Shown: positions 1-6,668, counted from the stretch's first letter. The stretch: DNA of 17,504 bases from an uncultured Bacilli bacterium (GCA_944351345.1 CALVPO010000021.1:1-17504), one strand, 5' to 3'. Notes: a model not told the origin generated them from the sequence alone. Made by a program: numbers and translations.

Positions 1-418
1 ATATTTTTTCATGTTTAGAAAAATCAATTTTTCTAAACTCTCCTGCAAATTCATAAACATCTTGAAATAGATATTTATGAATATATTTCAAATAATCTAC
101 TGATAATTCAAAATTATTCTTATCTAACAATTCAACAATTCTCATAGATACAAAGTCACATTCTAATTCATTATGATTAATACTATCTTGTTTTTCTTTT
201 TCTATATAGTATTCTCTAAGACTTTGTCCTACTTCTTTAATTGTTAATTCACCTAATATATTTTTTTTAATAATCTCCTCTAGATATTTAGATGGTTTTA
301 AATTATCTACTTCTTGTAACCCAATAGCCATATCCCATTGTAATTGTTTCATATAACCTTTAGGCCTATATTCTTCTTGATAAGAATTCATACTAGAATC
401 AAACTCTTTTTCACTCAT
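1..418 (-). CDS. Fic-domain protein, N-terminal part (cut by window edge)
   Basis: The minus strand is open from an ATG at 418 to the left edge, giving 139 residues with no stop. Residues 112-129 (IHKYLFQDVYEFAGEFRK) match the conserved start of Fic domains, where an IHxxLFxDVYxFAGxxR stretch precedes the catalytic HPFxxGNGR loop; that loop would lie outside the window. Residues 20-75, with WDMAIGLQEVDNLKPS at 28-43 and GELTIKEVG at 56-64, resemble the helical region I remember in front of Fic domains in Firmicutes, sometimes described as VbhA-antitoxin-like. I see no clear (S/T)xxxE(G/N) inhibitory motif in it. Fic enzymes usually transfer AMP to target proteins; neither target nor activity can be judged without the catalytic loop. 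An AGGTG ribosome site lies about 9 bases before the ATG. The gene has its own promoter and is separated from cysS by a terminator. Confidence 0.8.
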   Translation of the reverse strand, partial: MSEKEFDSSMNSYQEEYRPKGYMKQLQWDMAIGLQEVDNLKPSKYLEEIIKKNILGELTIKEVGQSLREYYIEKEKQDSINHNELECDFVSMRIVELLDKNNFELSVDYLKYIHKYLFQDVYEFAGEFRKIDFSKHEKI

Positions 419-444
419 ACCATCACACCTAACATTTCTACCTT

Positions 445-473
445 ATTGTATCATATTATTTATGTTTTCTAAA
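445..473 (-). promoter_or_regulatory. Predicted promoter of the Fic-domain gene
   Basis: On the minus strand TTTAGA (468-473) and TACAAT (445-450) are separated by 17 bases, about 27 bases upstream of the Fic start. The -10 is good and the -35 is weak. The position between the cysS terminator and the Fic ATG supports it. Confidence 0.5.
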
Positions 474-496
474 GTATTTTAAAATAATCCAAATAA

Positions 497-544
497 AAAA
501 AGCTTTATTTATCATACTAAAGGTATAATAACATAAAGCTTTTT
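497..544 (-). terminator. Rho-independent terminator after cysS
   Basis: A perfect 12-bp stem pairs 497-508 (AAAAAGCTTTAT) with 533-544. It continues inward through 509-512/528-531 and 514-517/523-526, with one bulge and one mismatch, to a five-base loop at 518-522. Reading on the minus strand it is followed by a T-rich run, and it lies 9 bases beyond the cysS stop. Confidence 0.85.
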
Positions 545-552
545 AATAACTA

Positions 553-1953
553 CTAAGATATAATTTCAAAGACAGTCCCTTCTCTAGTATCTTTAATAAT
601 AACTCCCTTACTCTTTAACTCATCTCTAACACTATCAGCCTTATCATATTCCTTATTTTTCTTATATTCATCTCTCTTCTTAATCATATCATCAATATAT
701 TTCTTAAATTTATTATCAATCTCAATCTTATCTTTCTTTAATAAATCTAAACTAAGAACCTTATCAAAAGACTCTATTAATCTAATCTTCGTTTTTCCAC
801 TAATATCCTTATCTTTAATAACATCATATAAAATAGTCATACAAGTAGAAGTATTAAGATCATTAGATAAAGCATCTCTAAATTTATTATTATATATATC
901 AAATTTATCTTTTTGATACTCATCATCATCTTTTATAGATTGAACTCTAGTCTTTAACTTTTTATATTCATTAGAAGCCCCATCTAAAATATCATAGCTA
1001 AAAGTTAAAGCATTATGATAATAACTATTTAAACACAAATATCTATAACACAAAGGATCATACCCTTTCTCTTCAAGTAAAGATACAGTCAAAAACTCTC
1101 CCTTACTCTTACTCATTTTCCCACTTTTATCATTTAAAAATCCCATATGTACCCAATAATTACACCATTTATGTCCTAAATAACATTCACTTTGAGCAAT
1201 CTCATTAGTATGATGTGGAAAAATAGCATCCTCAGCCCCACAATGGATATCTAAATATTCTCCTAAATATTTAATACTTATACCAGAACACTCTATATGC
1301 CACCCAGGATAGCCACGTCCCCAAGGACTATCCCATTGTAACTCTTGATTATTAAATTTAGAATTAGTAAACCAAAGCCCAAAATCAAATGGATTCTTCT
1401 TAGCATGATCTTCTTTTATATCTTCTCTTACTGCAACCATTAAATCATCAGCACATCTTCCTGATAATTTATAATAATCTTTATATTTTGTTGTATCAAA
1501 ATATACATTACCACAGCTAATATAAGCATACCCACAATCAAGTAATTTAGAAATAATTTTAATATAGTAATCAATATTATCAGTAGCAGGACTAACTATA
1601 TCAGGCCACCTTATATTAAGCTTATCACAATCACTCCTAAAAGCATCAGTATAATATTTAGCAATAGAAATAGAACTCTTATGTTCTCTTTTAGCAGCAA
1701 CCATCATCTTATCCTCACCACTATCACCATCACCAACTAAATGTCCAACATCAGTAATATTCATAACTCTATTAACTTTATATCCTAAATATTTAAGCGC
1801 TTTCTCTAAAATATCTTCAGTTATATATGTCCTTAAATTACCAATATGAGCAAAATGATATACAGTAGGCCCACAAGTATACATATTAATAACTCCTTCA
1901 TTTCTAGGAACAATCTCTTCTACCCTTTTATTAAGCGTATTATATAACTTCAT
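553..1953 (-). CDS. cysS: Cysteinyl-tRNA synthetase
   Basis: This class I enzyme charges tRNA-Cys with cysteine in the cytoplasm. The 466 residues are the normal bacterial length. The HIGH-type motif is HIGN at 36-39, just after the typical CGPTVY at 27-32, and KMSKS is at 279-283. The expected zinc ligands that discriminate cysteine are Cys27, Cys222, His247 and Glu251, with the same Cys-to-His-to-Glu spacing as I remember from E. coli. The GWHIECS and HCGAEDAIFPHHTNE blocks are intact. The lysine-rich C-terminal region with EYDKADSVRDELKSKG (435-450) is the usual anticodon-binding tail. The ATG at 1953 has a strong AGGAGG ribosome site about 8 bases upstream and its own promoter. The leader is short, so there is no room for a T-box. 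It is transcribed alone. Confidence 0.97.
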   Translation of the reverse strand: MKLYNTLNKRVEEIVPRNEGVINMYTCGPTVYHFAHIGNLRTYITEDILEKALKYLGYKVNRVMNITDVGHLVGDGDSGEDKMMVAAKREHKSSISIAKYYTDAFRSDCDKLNIRWPDIVSPATDNIDYYIKIISKLLDCGYAYISCGNVYFDTTKYKDYYKLSGRCADDLMVAVREDIKEDHAKKNPFDFGLWFTNSKFNNQELQWDSPWGRGYPGWHIECSGISIKYLGEYLDIHCGAEDAIFPHHTNEIAQSECYLGHKWCNYWVHMGFLNDKSGKMSKSKGEFLTVSLLEEKGYDPLCYRYLCLNSYYHNALTFSYDILDGASNEYKKLKTRVQSIKDDDEYQKDKFDIYNNKFRDALSNDLNTSTCMTILYDVIKDKDISGKTKIRLIESFDKVLSLDLLKKDKIEIDNKFKKYIDDMIKKRDEYKKNKEYDKADSVRDELKSKGVIIKDTREGTVFEIIS

Positions 1954-2000
1954 AATATCTCCTCCTAAACACTTAAATTATATTCCGTTCAATTAAAATA

Positions 2001-2029
2001 ATTATATATTATATACAAAGAAAAATCAA
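2001..2029 (-). promoter_or_regulatory. Predicted promoter of cysS
   Basis: On the minus strand TTGATT (2024-2029) and a perfect TATAAT (2001-2006) are separated by 17 bases, leaving a leader of about 40 bases before cysS. Confidence 0.7.
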
Positions 2030-2071
2030 ACTTTATCCCACATTTTATCATAAGTTTTCTAACCAAAATCA

Positions 2072-2100
2072 TTGCTATCATAACAATTTTATTATATAAT
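2072..2100 (+). promoter_or_regulatory. Predicted promoter of the membrane-protein gene at 2130
   Basis: TTGCTA (2072-2077), a 17-base spacer and a perfect TATAAT (2095-2100) end 29 bases before the ATG. It is divergent from the cysS promoter; the two -35 boxes are about 40 bases apart. Confidence 0.7.
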
Positions 2101-2129
2101 ATATACCAAAGTAGAAAGGTCTGATATAT

Positions 2130-2696
2130 ATGAAAAGTAAAAAATCAAAATCATCTTTATTTAACATAAATGCTAATATAATAGTGTTAATATCTTATTT
2201 AGGCGGTCTAATCTTAATGTGGATACCTACCCTATGTTATGTAGCCTGGATAGTTCCTCTCTTAATATACATAACAGAATCTAAAAATAAATATATAAAA
2301 GATCAATCATCCCAAAGCCTATTTATATATCTATTAACATCTCTATTATCTATAATAGTCTATATTTTCTTACGTCTCTTCTCTAGCCCAATAGATTTTG
2401 CTCAAATCTATAACATACTAGCAAGTGGCTCATTAATTATAATAATATTAACATCTATGTTAGTAAGTATAATAAAAATACTAGCCTCTTTCTTTATTGG
2501 TATAGCCGCTATAAAATCATGGAACTACGAAAACTATGAAATACTATATTTAAAACCCTATCTAAAAATATTTAGAAAATATCTAATTAAATTAGAAGAA
2601 AGAGGAGATAATAATAAAGATACAGCTAAAGAAACAAAAGAAAAATCTTCCTCTAAAAAGAAAGAAAAAGTAAGAGGAAGAAAATTAAAAAAATAA
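2130..2696 (+). CDS. Small multi-pass membrane protein, DUF4870/Tic20-like
   Basis: The 188-residue product has hydrophobic segments at about residues 16-48 (possibly two helices), 62-84 and 98-128. A strongly basic cytoplasmic-type tail rich in Lys, Ser and Glu follows (155-188). The pattern of a short N-terminal helix, a conserved proline in WIPTLCYVAWIVPLLIY, and then a charged segment ending in DQSSQSLFIY resembles the DUF4870/Tic20-like family, where the equivalent segment reads roughly 'FVRxHAxQSL'. The histidine is missing here, so the assignment is tentative. Members have no well-established biochemical role that I can state. The ATG follows an AGAAAGG ribosome site and a good promoter. 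The gene appears to be transcribed alone and ends at a shared terminator. Confidence 0.75.
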   Translation: MKSKKSKSSLFNINANIIVLISYLGGLILMWIPTLCYVAWIVPLLIYITESKNKYIKDQSSQSLFIYLLTSLLSIIVYIFLRLFSSPIDFAQIYNILASGSLIIIILTSMLVSIIKILASFFIGIAAIKSWNYENYEILYLKPYLKIFRKYLIKLEERGDNNKDTAKETKEKSSSKKKEKVRGRKLKK

Positions 2697-2747
2697 TATT
2701 TACTTTATATAAGAGCCAGATTAAGTTAAATAAATTATATTAAACCT

Positions 2748-2786
2748 AAAAATGAGCATAACTACTAATTTAGAATGCTCATTTTT
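2748..2786. terminator. Bidirectional terminator between convergent genes
   Basis: A perfect 12-bp stem pairs 2748-2759 (AAAAATGAGCAT) with 2775-2786 around a 15-base loop. A-rich and T-rich flanks let it work on both strands. It sits between the plus-strand membrane gene, which ends at 2696, and the minus-strand HIT gene, which ends at 2795. Confidence 0.85.
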
Positions 2787-2794
2787 ATTAATAA

Positions 2795-3154
2795 TTAATG
2801 CTTTAATATATTATAAACCTCATCTACATCTATAATATCATCATACTTATATCTAGGAATAACATGCAAATGAAAATGCTTAACTTCCTGACAAATACCA
2901 TTATTTTGTTCCAAAGTAATACCGTTACAATGTAATTTATCTTCTAACATATCACCAATTTTTTTAGCAACCGAAAAAATATGTATTAAAGTCTCATTAT
3001 CTATATCATATAAATCTTTATAATGTTTCTTAGGAATAATCAATGAATGACCATTACCCCTAGGATTAACATCTAATATAACTAATACTTTATCATCTTC
3101 ATATATAGTCTTACTAGGAATTTCCCCATTAATAATCTTACAAAAAATATCCAT
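2795..3154 (-). CDS. HIT-family nucleotide phosphohydrolase
   Basis: This is a 119-residue histidine-triad protein of the bacterial HinT/Hit class. Such proteins hydrolyse nucleoside phosphoramidates or related nucleotide conjugates in the cytoplasm. The triad HFHLHVIPR lies at 93-101 with His93, His95 and His97. The N-terminal CKIINGEIPSKTIYEDD and the central NPRGNGHSLIIPKKH (30-44) are characteristic. The reading frame stays open to an upstream ATG at 3199, but that codon lies within the promoter, upstream of the -10 box. The ATG at 3154 has a GAGG ribosome site five bases upstream and gives the normal family start, so it is chosen. The physiological substrate is unknown. Confidence 0.93.
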   Translation of the reverse strand: MDIFCKIINGEIPSKTIYEDDKVLVILDVNPRGNGHSLIIPKKHYKDLYDIDNETLIHIFSVAKKIGDMLEDKLHCNGITLEQNNGICQEVKHFHLHVIPRYKYDDIIDVDEVYNILKH

Positions 3155-3178
3155 AACAACCTCACTTTCATAAATATT

Positions 3179-3207
3179 AGTATAAAATAAAACAACCAAA
3201 AAATCAA
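3179..3207 (-). promoter_or_regulatory. Predicted promoter of the HIT gene
   Basis: On the minus strand TTGATT (3202-3207), 17 bases, then TATACT (3179-3184). The predicted start of transcription is near 3172, leaving a leader of about 18 bases before the ATG at 3154. This excludes the in-frame ATG at 3199. Confidence 0.65.
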
Positions 3208-3220
3208 TCAGAACGATTGA
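3204..3220. repeat. Inverted repeat over the HIT promoter -35 box
   Basis: TCAATC (3204-3209) and GATTGA (3215-3220) form perfect 6-bp half-sites around five bases, overlapping the -35 element of the HIT promoter. It could be a repressor operator. The site is short, and chance is possible in such AT-rich DNA. Confidence 0.35.
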
Positions 3221-3279
3221 CTTTACGTGAACACTTTGCGAATATTCATTTATATTATGTCAAGAATCTAAAAATATTA

Positions 3280-3308
3280 TTCACAAACAAATGAAAATAT
3301 AGTATAAT
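3280..3308 (+). promoter_or_regulatory. Predicted promoter of the arylsulfotransferase-like gene
   Basis: TTCACA (3280-3285), a 17-base spacer and a perfect TATAAT (3303-3308) end 34 bases before the ATG at 3343. It probably also serves the nucleotidyltransferase gene at 4674, since only 17 bases separate the two genes. Confidence 0.6.
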
Positions 3309-3342
3309 TAATCTACGTTAATAAGGAAGTAGTGATATAATA

Positions 3343-4656
3343 ATGAAAAAAATACTAATAATATCCTCTTTTATTTTAGTATTATTTTTAACGTCTATAA
3401 TAGGGTATAAAGTAGTAAGTGCTAATACTAAAATAAATGAAGTAGAAGATATTATTACATATCAAGATAAATTAGAAGATTATTTAACATATTATAATTA
3501 TACTTTTGATAATCCCAATATTATCATAGACCCTTATGGCATATCCCCATTAACTGCTATGATATTATTTGAAACAGAAACTGAAGAAGAAGTTTACATA
3601 AAAATAACTGGCAAAGATAAAAATTCTACCTATGAGAATACATTTGAAAAATCAAAAGTACATTATATACCAATATTTGGCTTATATCCAGATTATAATA
3701 ATGAAGTAATTATAACATGTGGCAATAATACAAAAAAAATTAATATAAAAACAGATAAATTACCAGAAGACCTAATCCCTATTCAAGAAGAAAATAACAC
3801 CAATAGTCTATATTTTATTACAACTGATAATTATACTTATGCCATAGACAATAACAACGAAGTAAGATGGTATTTAACTAAAAAATATAATAAAAAAATA
3901 TCTAGATTAGAAAATGGCCACTTATTATTAAGTAATGACACCATGATAGATAATCAAAATAGTTCGGGATTAGTAGAAATAGATCTTTTAGGCAAAGTTT
4001 ATAACGAATATGATTTAGGAGTAAGTTATAATGGTAGTTATGCAGAAACAGACAAAACACTATTAATATTATCTAAAAAACTTTTAGAAATAGATAAACA
4101 AACAGGAGAAATTATAAGAGAAATAAATTTAGACTCTGATTACAAAACACTATCATATGACAATAAAACAAATAAAATAATACTAAAAAAAGAAGGTAAA
4201 ACATTATTAATAGATTATAAGTCAGAGGACACTATAGAACAAAAAAACTATAAAATTGAGCAAGAAAGCAAAATTTTGTTGCAATTATATAACTTTATGA
4301 GTTATAATATAGCAACCAGCACCAAATTTACTAATAACAAGGAAACCTCAGAATCAAAAAAACATATATTTTTATTAAAAAAACATATATTTTTATTAAA
4401 TTATAAAAAAATAGATAATAACTATAAAAAACATAATATAGCTATAAAAAAAGAAGAAGATAGATTAGTGATAAATGGTGCATTTAAAAAAGATGAAAAG
4501 GCTTATTTAATATTAGATAAATTTCTTGGTAAAAAAGTATATGACTTAGAAAATGGCTATAATTATATAAATAGTACAGGTTTATCAGGAGATTATTCTA
4601 TATACATAAAAATAGACGACAAACTATATAAAACAAATAACTATGTAACATTTTAA
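3343..4656 (+). CDS. Secreted or membrane-anchored protein, degenerate arylsulfotransferase (ASST) homologue
   Basis: The 437-residue product starts with a signal or anchor sequence (lysines at 2-3, hydrophobic core 4-20, possible cut near VSA 25-27). Residues 56-140, with NPNIIIDPYGISPLTA, KITGKD, HYIPIFGLYPDYNN and KINIKTDKLPED, match my memory of the N-terminal beta domain of arylsulfate sulfotransferases. From about 155 the pattern turns propeller-like: YAIDNNNEVRWYL, LENGHLLLS, GLVEIDLLGKVYNEYDLG, LLEIDKQTGEIIREINL. Family members are normally longer and have active-site histidines. Here the segment where I expect the HHD motif reads GVSYNGSY (226-233), and the only histidines are 107, 193, 341, 348 and 364. 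Two of those five lie in a duplicated KKHIFLL unit. The catalytic function is therefore doubtful; it may be a binding or structural derivative. It probably forms an operon with the next gene. The ribosome site is weak (AAGGA about 15 bases upstream). Confidence 0.6.
   Translation: MKKILIISSFILVLFLTSIIGYKVVSANTKINEVEDIITYQDKLEDYLTYYNYTFDNPNIIIDPYGISPLTAMILFETETEEEVYIKITGKDKNSTYENTFEKSKVHYIPIFGLYPDYNNEVIITCGNNTKKINIKTDKLPEDLIPIQEENNTNSLYFITTDNYTYAIDNNNEVRWYLTKKYNKKISRLENGHLLLSNDTMIDNQNSSGLVEIDLLGKVYNEYDLGVSYNGSYAETDKTLLILSKKLLEIDKQTGEIIREINLDSDYKTLSYDNKTNKIILKKEGKTLLIDYKSEDTIEQKNYKIEQESKILLQLYNFMSYNIATSTKFTNNKETSESKKHIFLLKKHIFLLNYKKIDNNYKKHNIAIKKEEDRLVINGAFKKDEKAYLILDKFLGKKVYDLENGYNYINSTGLSGDYSIYIKIDDKLYKTNNYVTF
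4356..4397 (+). repeat. Perfect 21-bp tandem duplication inside the ASST-like gene
   Basis: The unit at 4356-4376 (seven A, then CATATATTTTTATT) is repeated exactly at 4377-4397. It adds seven codons in frame, giving KKHIFLL twice at residues 339-352. Perfect identity suggests a recent slippage event or an assembly artefact. Confidence 0.9.
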
Positions 4657-4673
4657 GAAGGAGAACGATAAAG

Positions 4674-5582
4674 ATGAATGAAACAAAAAAAGAATTAACT
4701 CTAGTAATAATGGCAGCAGGAATGGGTAGTAGATTTGGTGGCTTAAAACAAATAGAACCAATGGGTCCAAATAATGAATTTTTAATTGATTATTCAATAT
4801 ATGATGCTATTAAAGCTGGATTCACTAAAGTAGTATTTATCATAAAAAAAGAAAATGAACAAGTATTCAAAGAAACAATAGGAAAAAGAGTAGAGGGACA
4901 TATTCCTGTATCATATGTTTTTCAAGAAATGTCTAATATCCCAGTAAAAAAAGATTTATCTAATAGAGAAAAACCATTAGGAACTGCTCATGCAATCTAT
5001 TGTTGCAAAGATGAAGTAAAATCTTCATTCGCCATAATAAATGCCGATGATTTTTATGGTTACGATGCTTACAAAAAAATGGCAGATTTTCTTAAAAATA
5101 ACGAAAAAGAAGAATATTGCTTAATGGGATATAGACTAAAAAATACTCTAACAGAAAATGGTAGTGTAAAAAGAGGCGTATGCCAAAGCCAAGATGATTA
5201 TCTAACAGCAATAATAGAATCAACAATAGAAAAAAAAGAAGGTAAGCTAATTGCCAGTCCATTAAGTGGAGAAGAGCCATTTGAAGTATCACCAGACAGA
5301 TTAGTATCACTAAACATGTTTGGATTCACCAAAGAAATTTTCCCATATTTAGAAGAAAAAATAACAGAATTTCTAACAGATCCTAATACTAATTTAGAAA
5401 AAGATGAAATTCTAGTACCATGTGTTGTAGAAGATAGTCTAAAAGAAGGAAAAAGTAAAGTTAGAGTAATTGAAACATCATCAACATGGTATGGTGTAAC
5501 ATATAGAGAAGATAAAGAATATGTAATGAAAGGCATAAAATCTTTAATTGACGAAAATGTTTATCCAAATAATTTATGGTAA
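4674..5582 (+). CDS. Nucleotidyltransferase family protein (sugar-phosphate NTP transferase-like)
   Basis: The 302-residue product has the GT-A nucleotidyltransferase fold signature. LVIMAAGMGSRFGGLKQ at 10-26 is the GxGxRxxxxK/Q nucleotide-binding loop. GTAHA at 103-107 is the usual base- or sugar-contacting segment, and INADDFYG at 122-129 is the metal-binding acidic motif. Such enzymes transfer a nucleotide from an NTP to a sugar phosphate or a related acceptor. The exact sugar and nucleotide cannot be read from the sequence, and it is not a close match to GalU, RmlA or GlmU as I know them. The ATG at 4674 follows AAGGAG by about 10 bases, 17 bases after the stop of the ASST-like gene, so the two are probably cotranscribed. 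This may mean a role in making a surface glycan or wall component. A hairpin terminator follows the stop. Confidence 0.85.
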   Translation: MNETKKELTLVIMAAGMGSRFGGLKQIEPMGPNNEFLIDYSIYDAIKAGFTKVVFIIKKENEQVFKETIGKRVEGHIPVSYVFQEMSNIPVKKDLSNREKPLGTAHAIYCCKDEVKSSFAIINADDFYGYDAYKKMADFLKNNEKEEYCLMGYRLKNTLTENGSVKRGVCQSQDDYLTAIIESTIEKKEGKLIASPLSGEEPFEVSPDRLVSLNMFGFTKEIFPYLEEKITEFLTDPNTNLEKDEILVPCVVEDSLKEGKSKVRVIETSSTWYGVTYREDKEYVMKGIKSLIDENVYPNNLW

Positions 5583-5586
5583 TTAT

Positions 5587-5616
5587 AAATAGTATCCCTA
5601 AAAAGATACTATTTTT
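5587..5616 (+). terminator. Short hairpin terminator after the nucleotidyltransferase gene
   Basis: A perfect 10-bp stem pairs AAATAGTATC (5587-5596) with 5605-5614 around an eight-base loop, followed by a short T run. It is AT-rich, so some read-through into the CPBP gene is likely; I see no convincing separate promoter in the 36 bases that follow. Confidence 0.65.
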
Positions 5617-5651
5617 CTAATAATAAAAGGTAGGTGAATAAAAGTTAAAAT

Positions 5652-6356
5652 ATGGCATATCTAAAAAAAATTATCTTATCATTAAAAGAATTAATTATAT
5701 TAAATATCTTACAATATCTATTAATAATAATATCAGCCCTAATATATTACATAACAGGACATAACAATGTTAACACCTTTATTAACGTATATTGTAGCCT
5801 CATCTCAATCCCATTCTATATAATAGCAACAATATATCTATATCAAAAAAATAAAATACCAGAACAACCACTTAATAAAGAAAATTATTACTCACTAATA
5901 TCTCTAGGAATATCTCTATCATGCCTATTAAATATGATAATCTTTATATTTACAACCCCAACAATAACTACTAATACAAATATCATCTTACTATTTATTA
6001 CATCAGGAATAATAGGCCCTATCTATGAAGAAATAATATTTAGATACATTATATTCAATAAATTAAAAAAATTTAATAGCCCTCTTACTTCTATATTAAT
6101 AACATCTATAATATTTGCCCTAATCCATATAAATCCTACAAAAATATTATTTGCTCTCATATTAGGATTAACTCTAAATATTATCTACAACAAATATAAA
6201 AATATCTTAGCACCTATATTAATACATTCATCAGCCAATATCATAGCTCTATTTTTAACTGAATACAATCACCATATATTAATACTATCTATATTTTGCT
6301 TATTATTAAGCTTAGAAATAATATTTAACCAAAATAATAAAGTTATAAAGTCTTGA
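5652..6356 (+). CDS. CPBP-family intramembrane metalloprotease (CAAX/Abi type)
   Basis: The 234-residue, strongly hydrophobic protein has about seven or eight membrane segments. The three defining motifs of the CPBP/Abi family are present: EExxxR at 126-131 (EEIIFR), FxxxH at 155-159 (FALIH) and HxxxN at 192-196 (HSSAN). In Rce1-type proteases these supply the glutamates and histidines of the membrane-embedded active site. Bacterial members act in membrane-protein processing and sometimes in immunity to bacteriocins; no partner is visible here. An in-frame stop lies just upstream of the ATG at 5652, which fixes the earliest possible start. The best ribosome-site-like sequence (AAAGGTAGGTG, 5626-5636) is about 15 bases away, which is unusually far. 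The gene ends with TGA, showing that TGA is a stop in this genome. Confidence 0.9.
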   Translation: MAYLKKIILSLKELIILNILQYLLIIISALIYYITGHNNVNTFINVYCSLISIPFYIIATIYLYQKNKIPEQPLNKENYYSLISLGISLSCLLNMIIFIFTTPTITTNTNIILLFITSGIIGPIYEEIIFRYIIFNKLKKFNSPLTSILITSIIFALIHINPTKILFALILGLTLNIIYNKYKNILAPILIHSSANIIALFLTEYNHHILILSIFCLLLSLEIIFNQNNKVIKS

Positions 6357-6398
6357 GTTTTGGTTAAAATAAAAATAAAATTATTGACAAACCAAAAC
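6357..6398. repeat. Spaced 9-bp inverted repeat around the T-box promoter -35 box
   Basis: GTTTTGGTT (6357-6365) and AACCAAAAC (6390-6398) are perfect inverted arms 24 bases apart. The right arm lies in the -35/-10 spacer of the operon promoter. It could be a weak terminator of the CPBP gene without a T run, an operator, or chance. Confidence 0.35.
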
Positions 6399-6412
6399 AT
6401 CTATACTATAAT
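6384..6412 (+). promoter_or_regulatory. Consensus promoter of the gatCAB-asnS-aspS operon
   Basis: TTGACA (6384-6389), exactly 17 bases, then TATAAT (6407-6412): a perfect sigma-A-type consensus. Transcription should start near 6419, immediately before the T-box leader. Confidence 0.9.
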
Positions 6413-6419
6413 TTAAATC

Positions 6420-6668
6420 ACAAAAGCAAGGAAAAAGAGAAGTAATAGTACCTCTTTTATCAAGCGAGTTAGATATGGTGGAAGCTAACATAAAATGTAC
6501 TATGAATAACACTTTGGAGCTATTTAAATGAACTAATAGTAGTTTAAATCGGTATTAGTCCGTTATCACACTAATCAAGTGATCATAATTATTTATGGTA
6601 ATTTGGGTGGTACCGCGGATTTAAGTAGTGATTCGTCCCAATTAGAGGGATTAATTACTACTTTTTTT
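6420..6668 (+). promoter_or_regulatory. T-box riboswitch (Asn specifier AAC, possible second codon GAA)
   Basis: This is a complete tRNA-sensing leader controlling transcription of the downstream operon. Stem I shows AAAG (6434-6437) pairing with CTTT (6512-6515), the AGTA motif at 6441-6444, and ATAGTAC (6445-6451) pairing with GTACTAT (6497-6503). A distal arm GTTAG/CTAAC (6468-6472/6485-6489) carries the conserved GGTGGAAG loop. The specifier loop side, 6504-6511, reads GAATAACA. AAC (Asn, 6508-6510, followed by the usual A) fits the expected position, and GAA (Glu, 6504-6506) is also exposed. Next come a hairpin ATTTAAA/TTTAAAT (6522-6528/6543-6549) and an interleaved pseudoknot: ATTAGT 6554-6559 with ACTAAT 6570-6575, and ATCAC 6565-6569 with GTGAT 6579-6583. 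The T-box sequence GGGTGGTACCGCGG is at 6605-6618, with the UGGU bulge that binds the tRNA acceptor end at 6608-6611. Uncharged tRNA should favour the antiterminator. Confidence 0.95.
6623..6668 (+). terminator. T-box intrinsic terminator
   Basis: AAGTAGT (6623-6629) pairs with ACTACTT (6657-6663). The stem continues through GATT/AATT and, after one mismatch, GTCCC with GGGAT, closing a seven-base loop (6640-6646). A run of seven T follows at 6662-6668. It competes with the antiterminator formed by the upstream T-box sequence. Confidence 0.9.

Noticed and set aside
1954..2000. T-box or other riboswitch upstream of cysS
   Set aside because: The leader from the predicted promoter is only about 40 bases long and has no T-box sequence.
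3155..3199. Longer HIT protein beginning at the ATG at 3199
   Set aside because: The codon lies between the predicted -35 and -10 boxes, upstream of the transcription start, and the extra residues do not look like the HIT family.
5092..5536. Minus-strand open frames inside the nucleotidyltransferase gene
   Set aside because: They are antisense shadows of a well-supported gene, have no ribosome site or promoter, and give low-complexity hydrophobic sequences.
6353..6356. Possible reassigned TGA codon, considered because of the Mollicutes-like GatA
   Set aside because: TGA ends the CPBP gene at a natural family length, and tryptophan is TGG in every gene checked, so the standard code applies.
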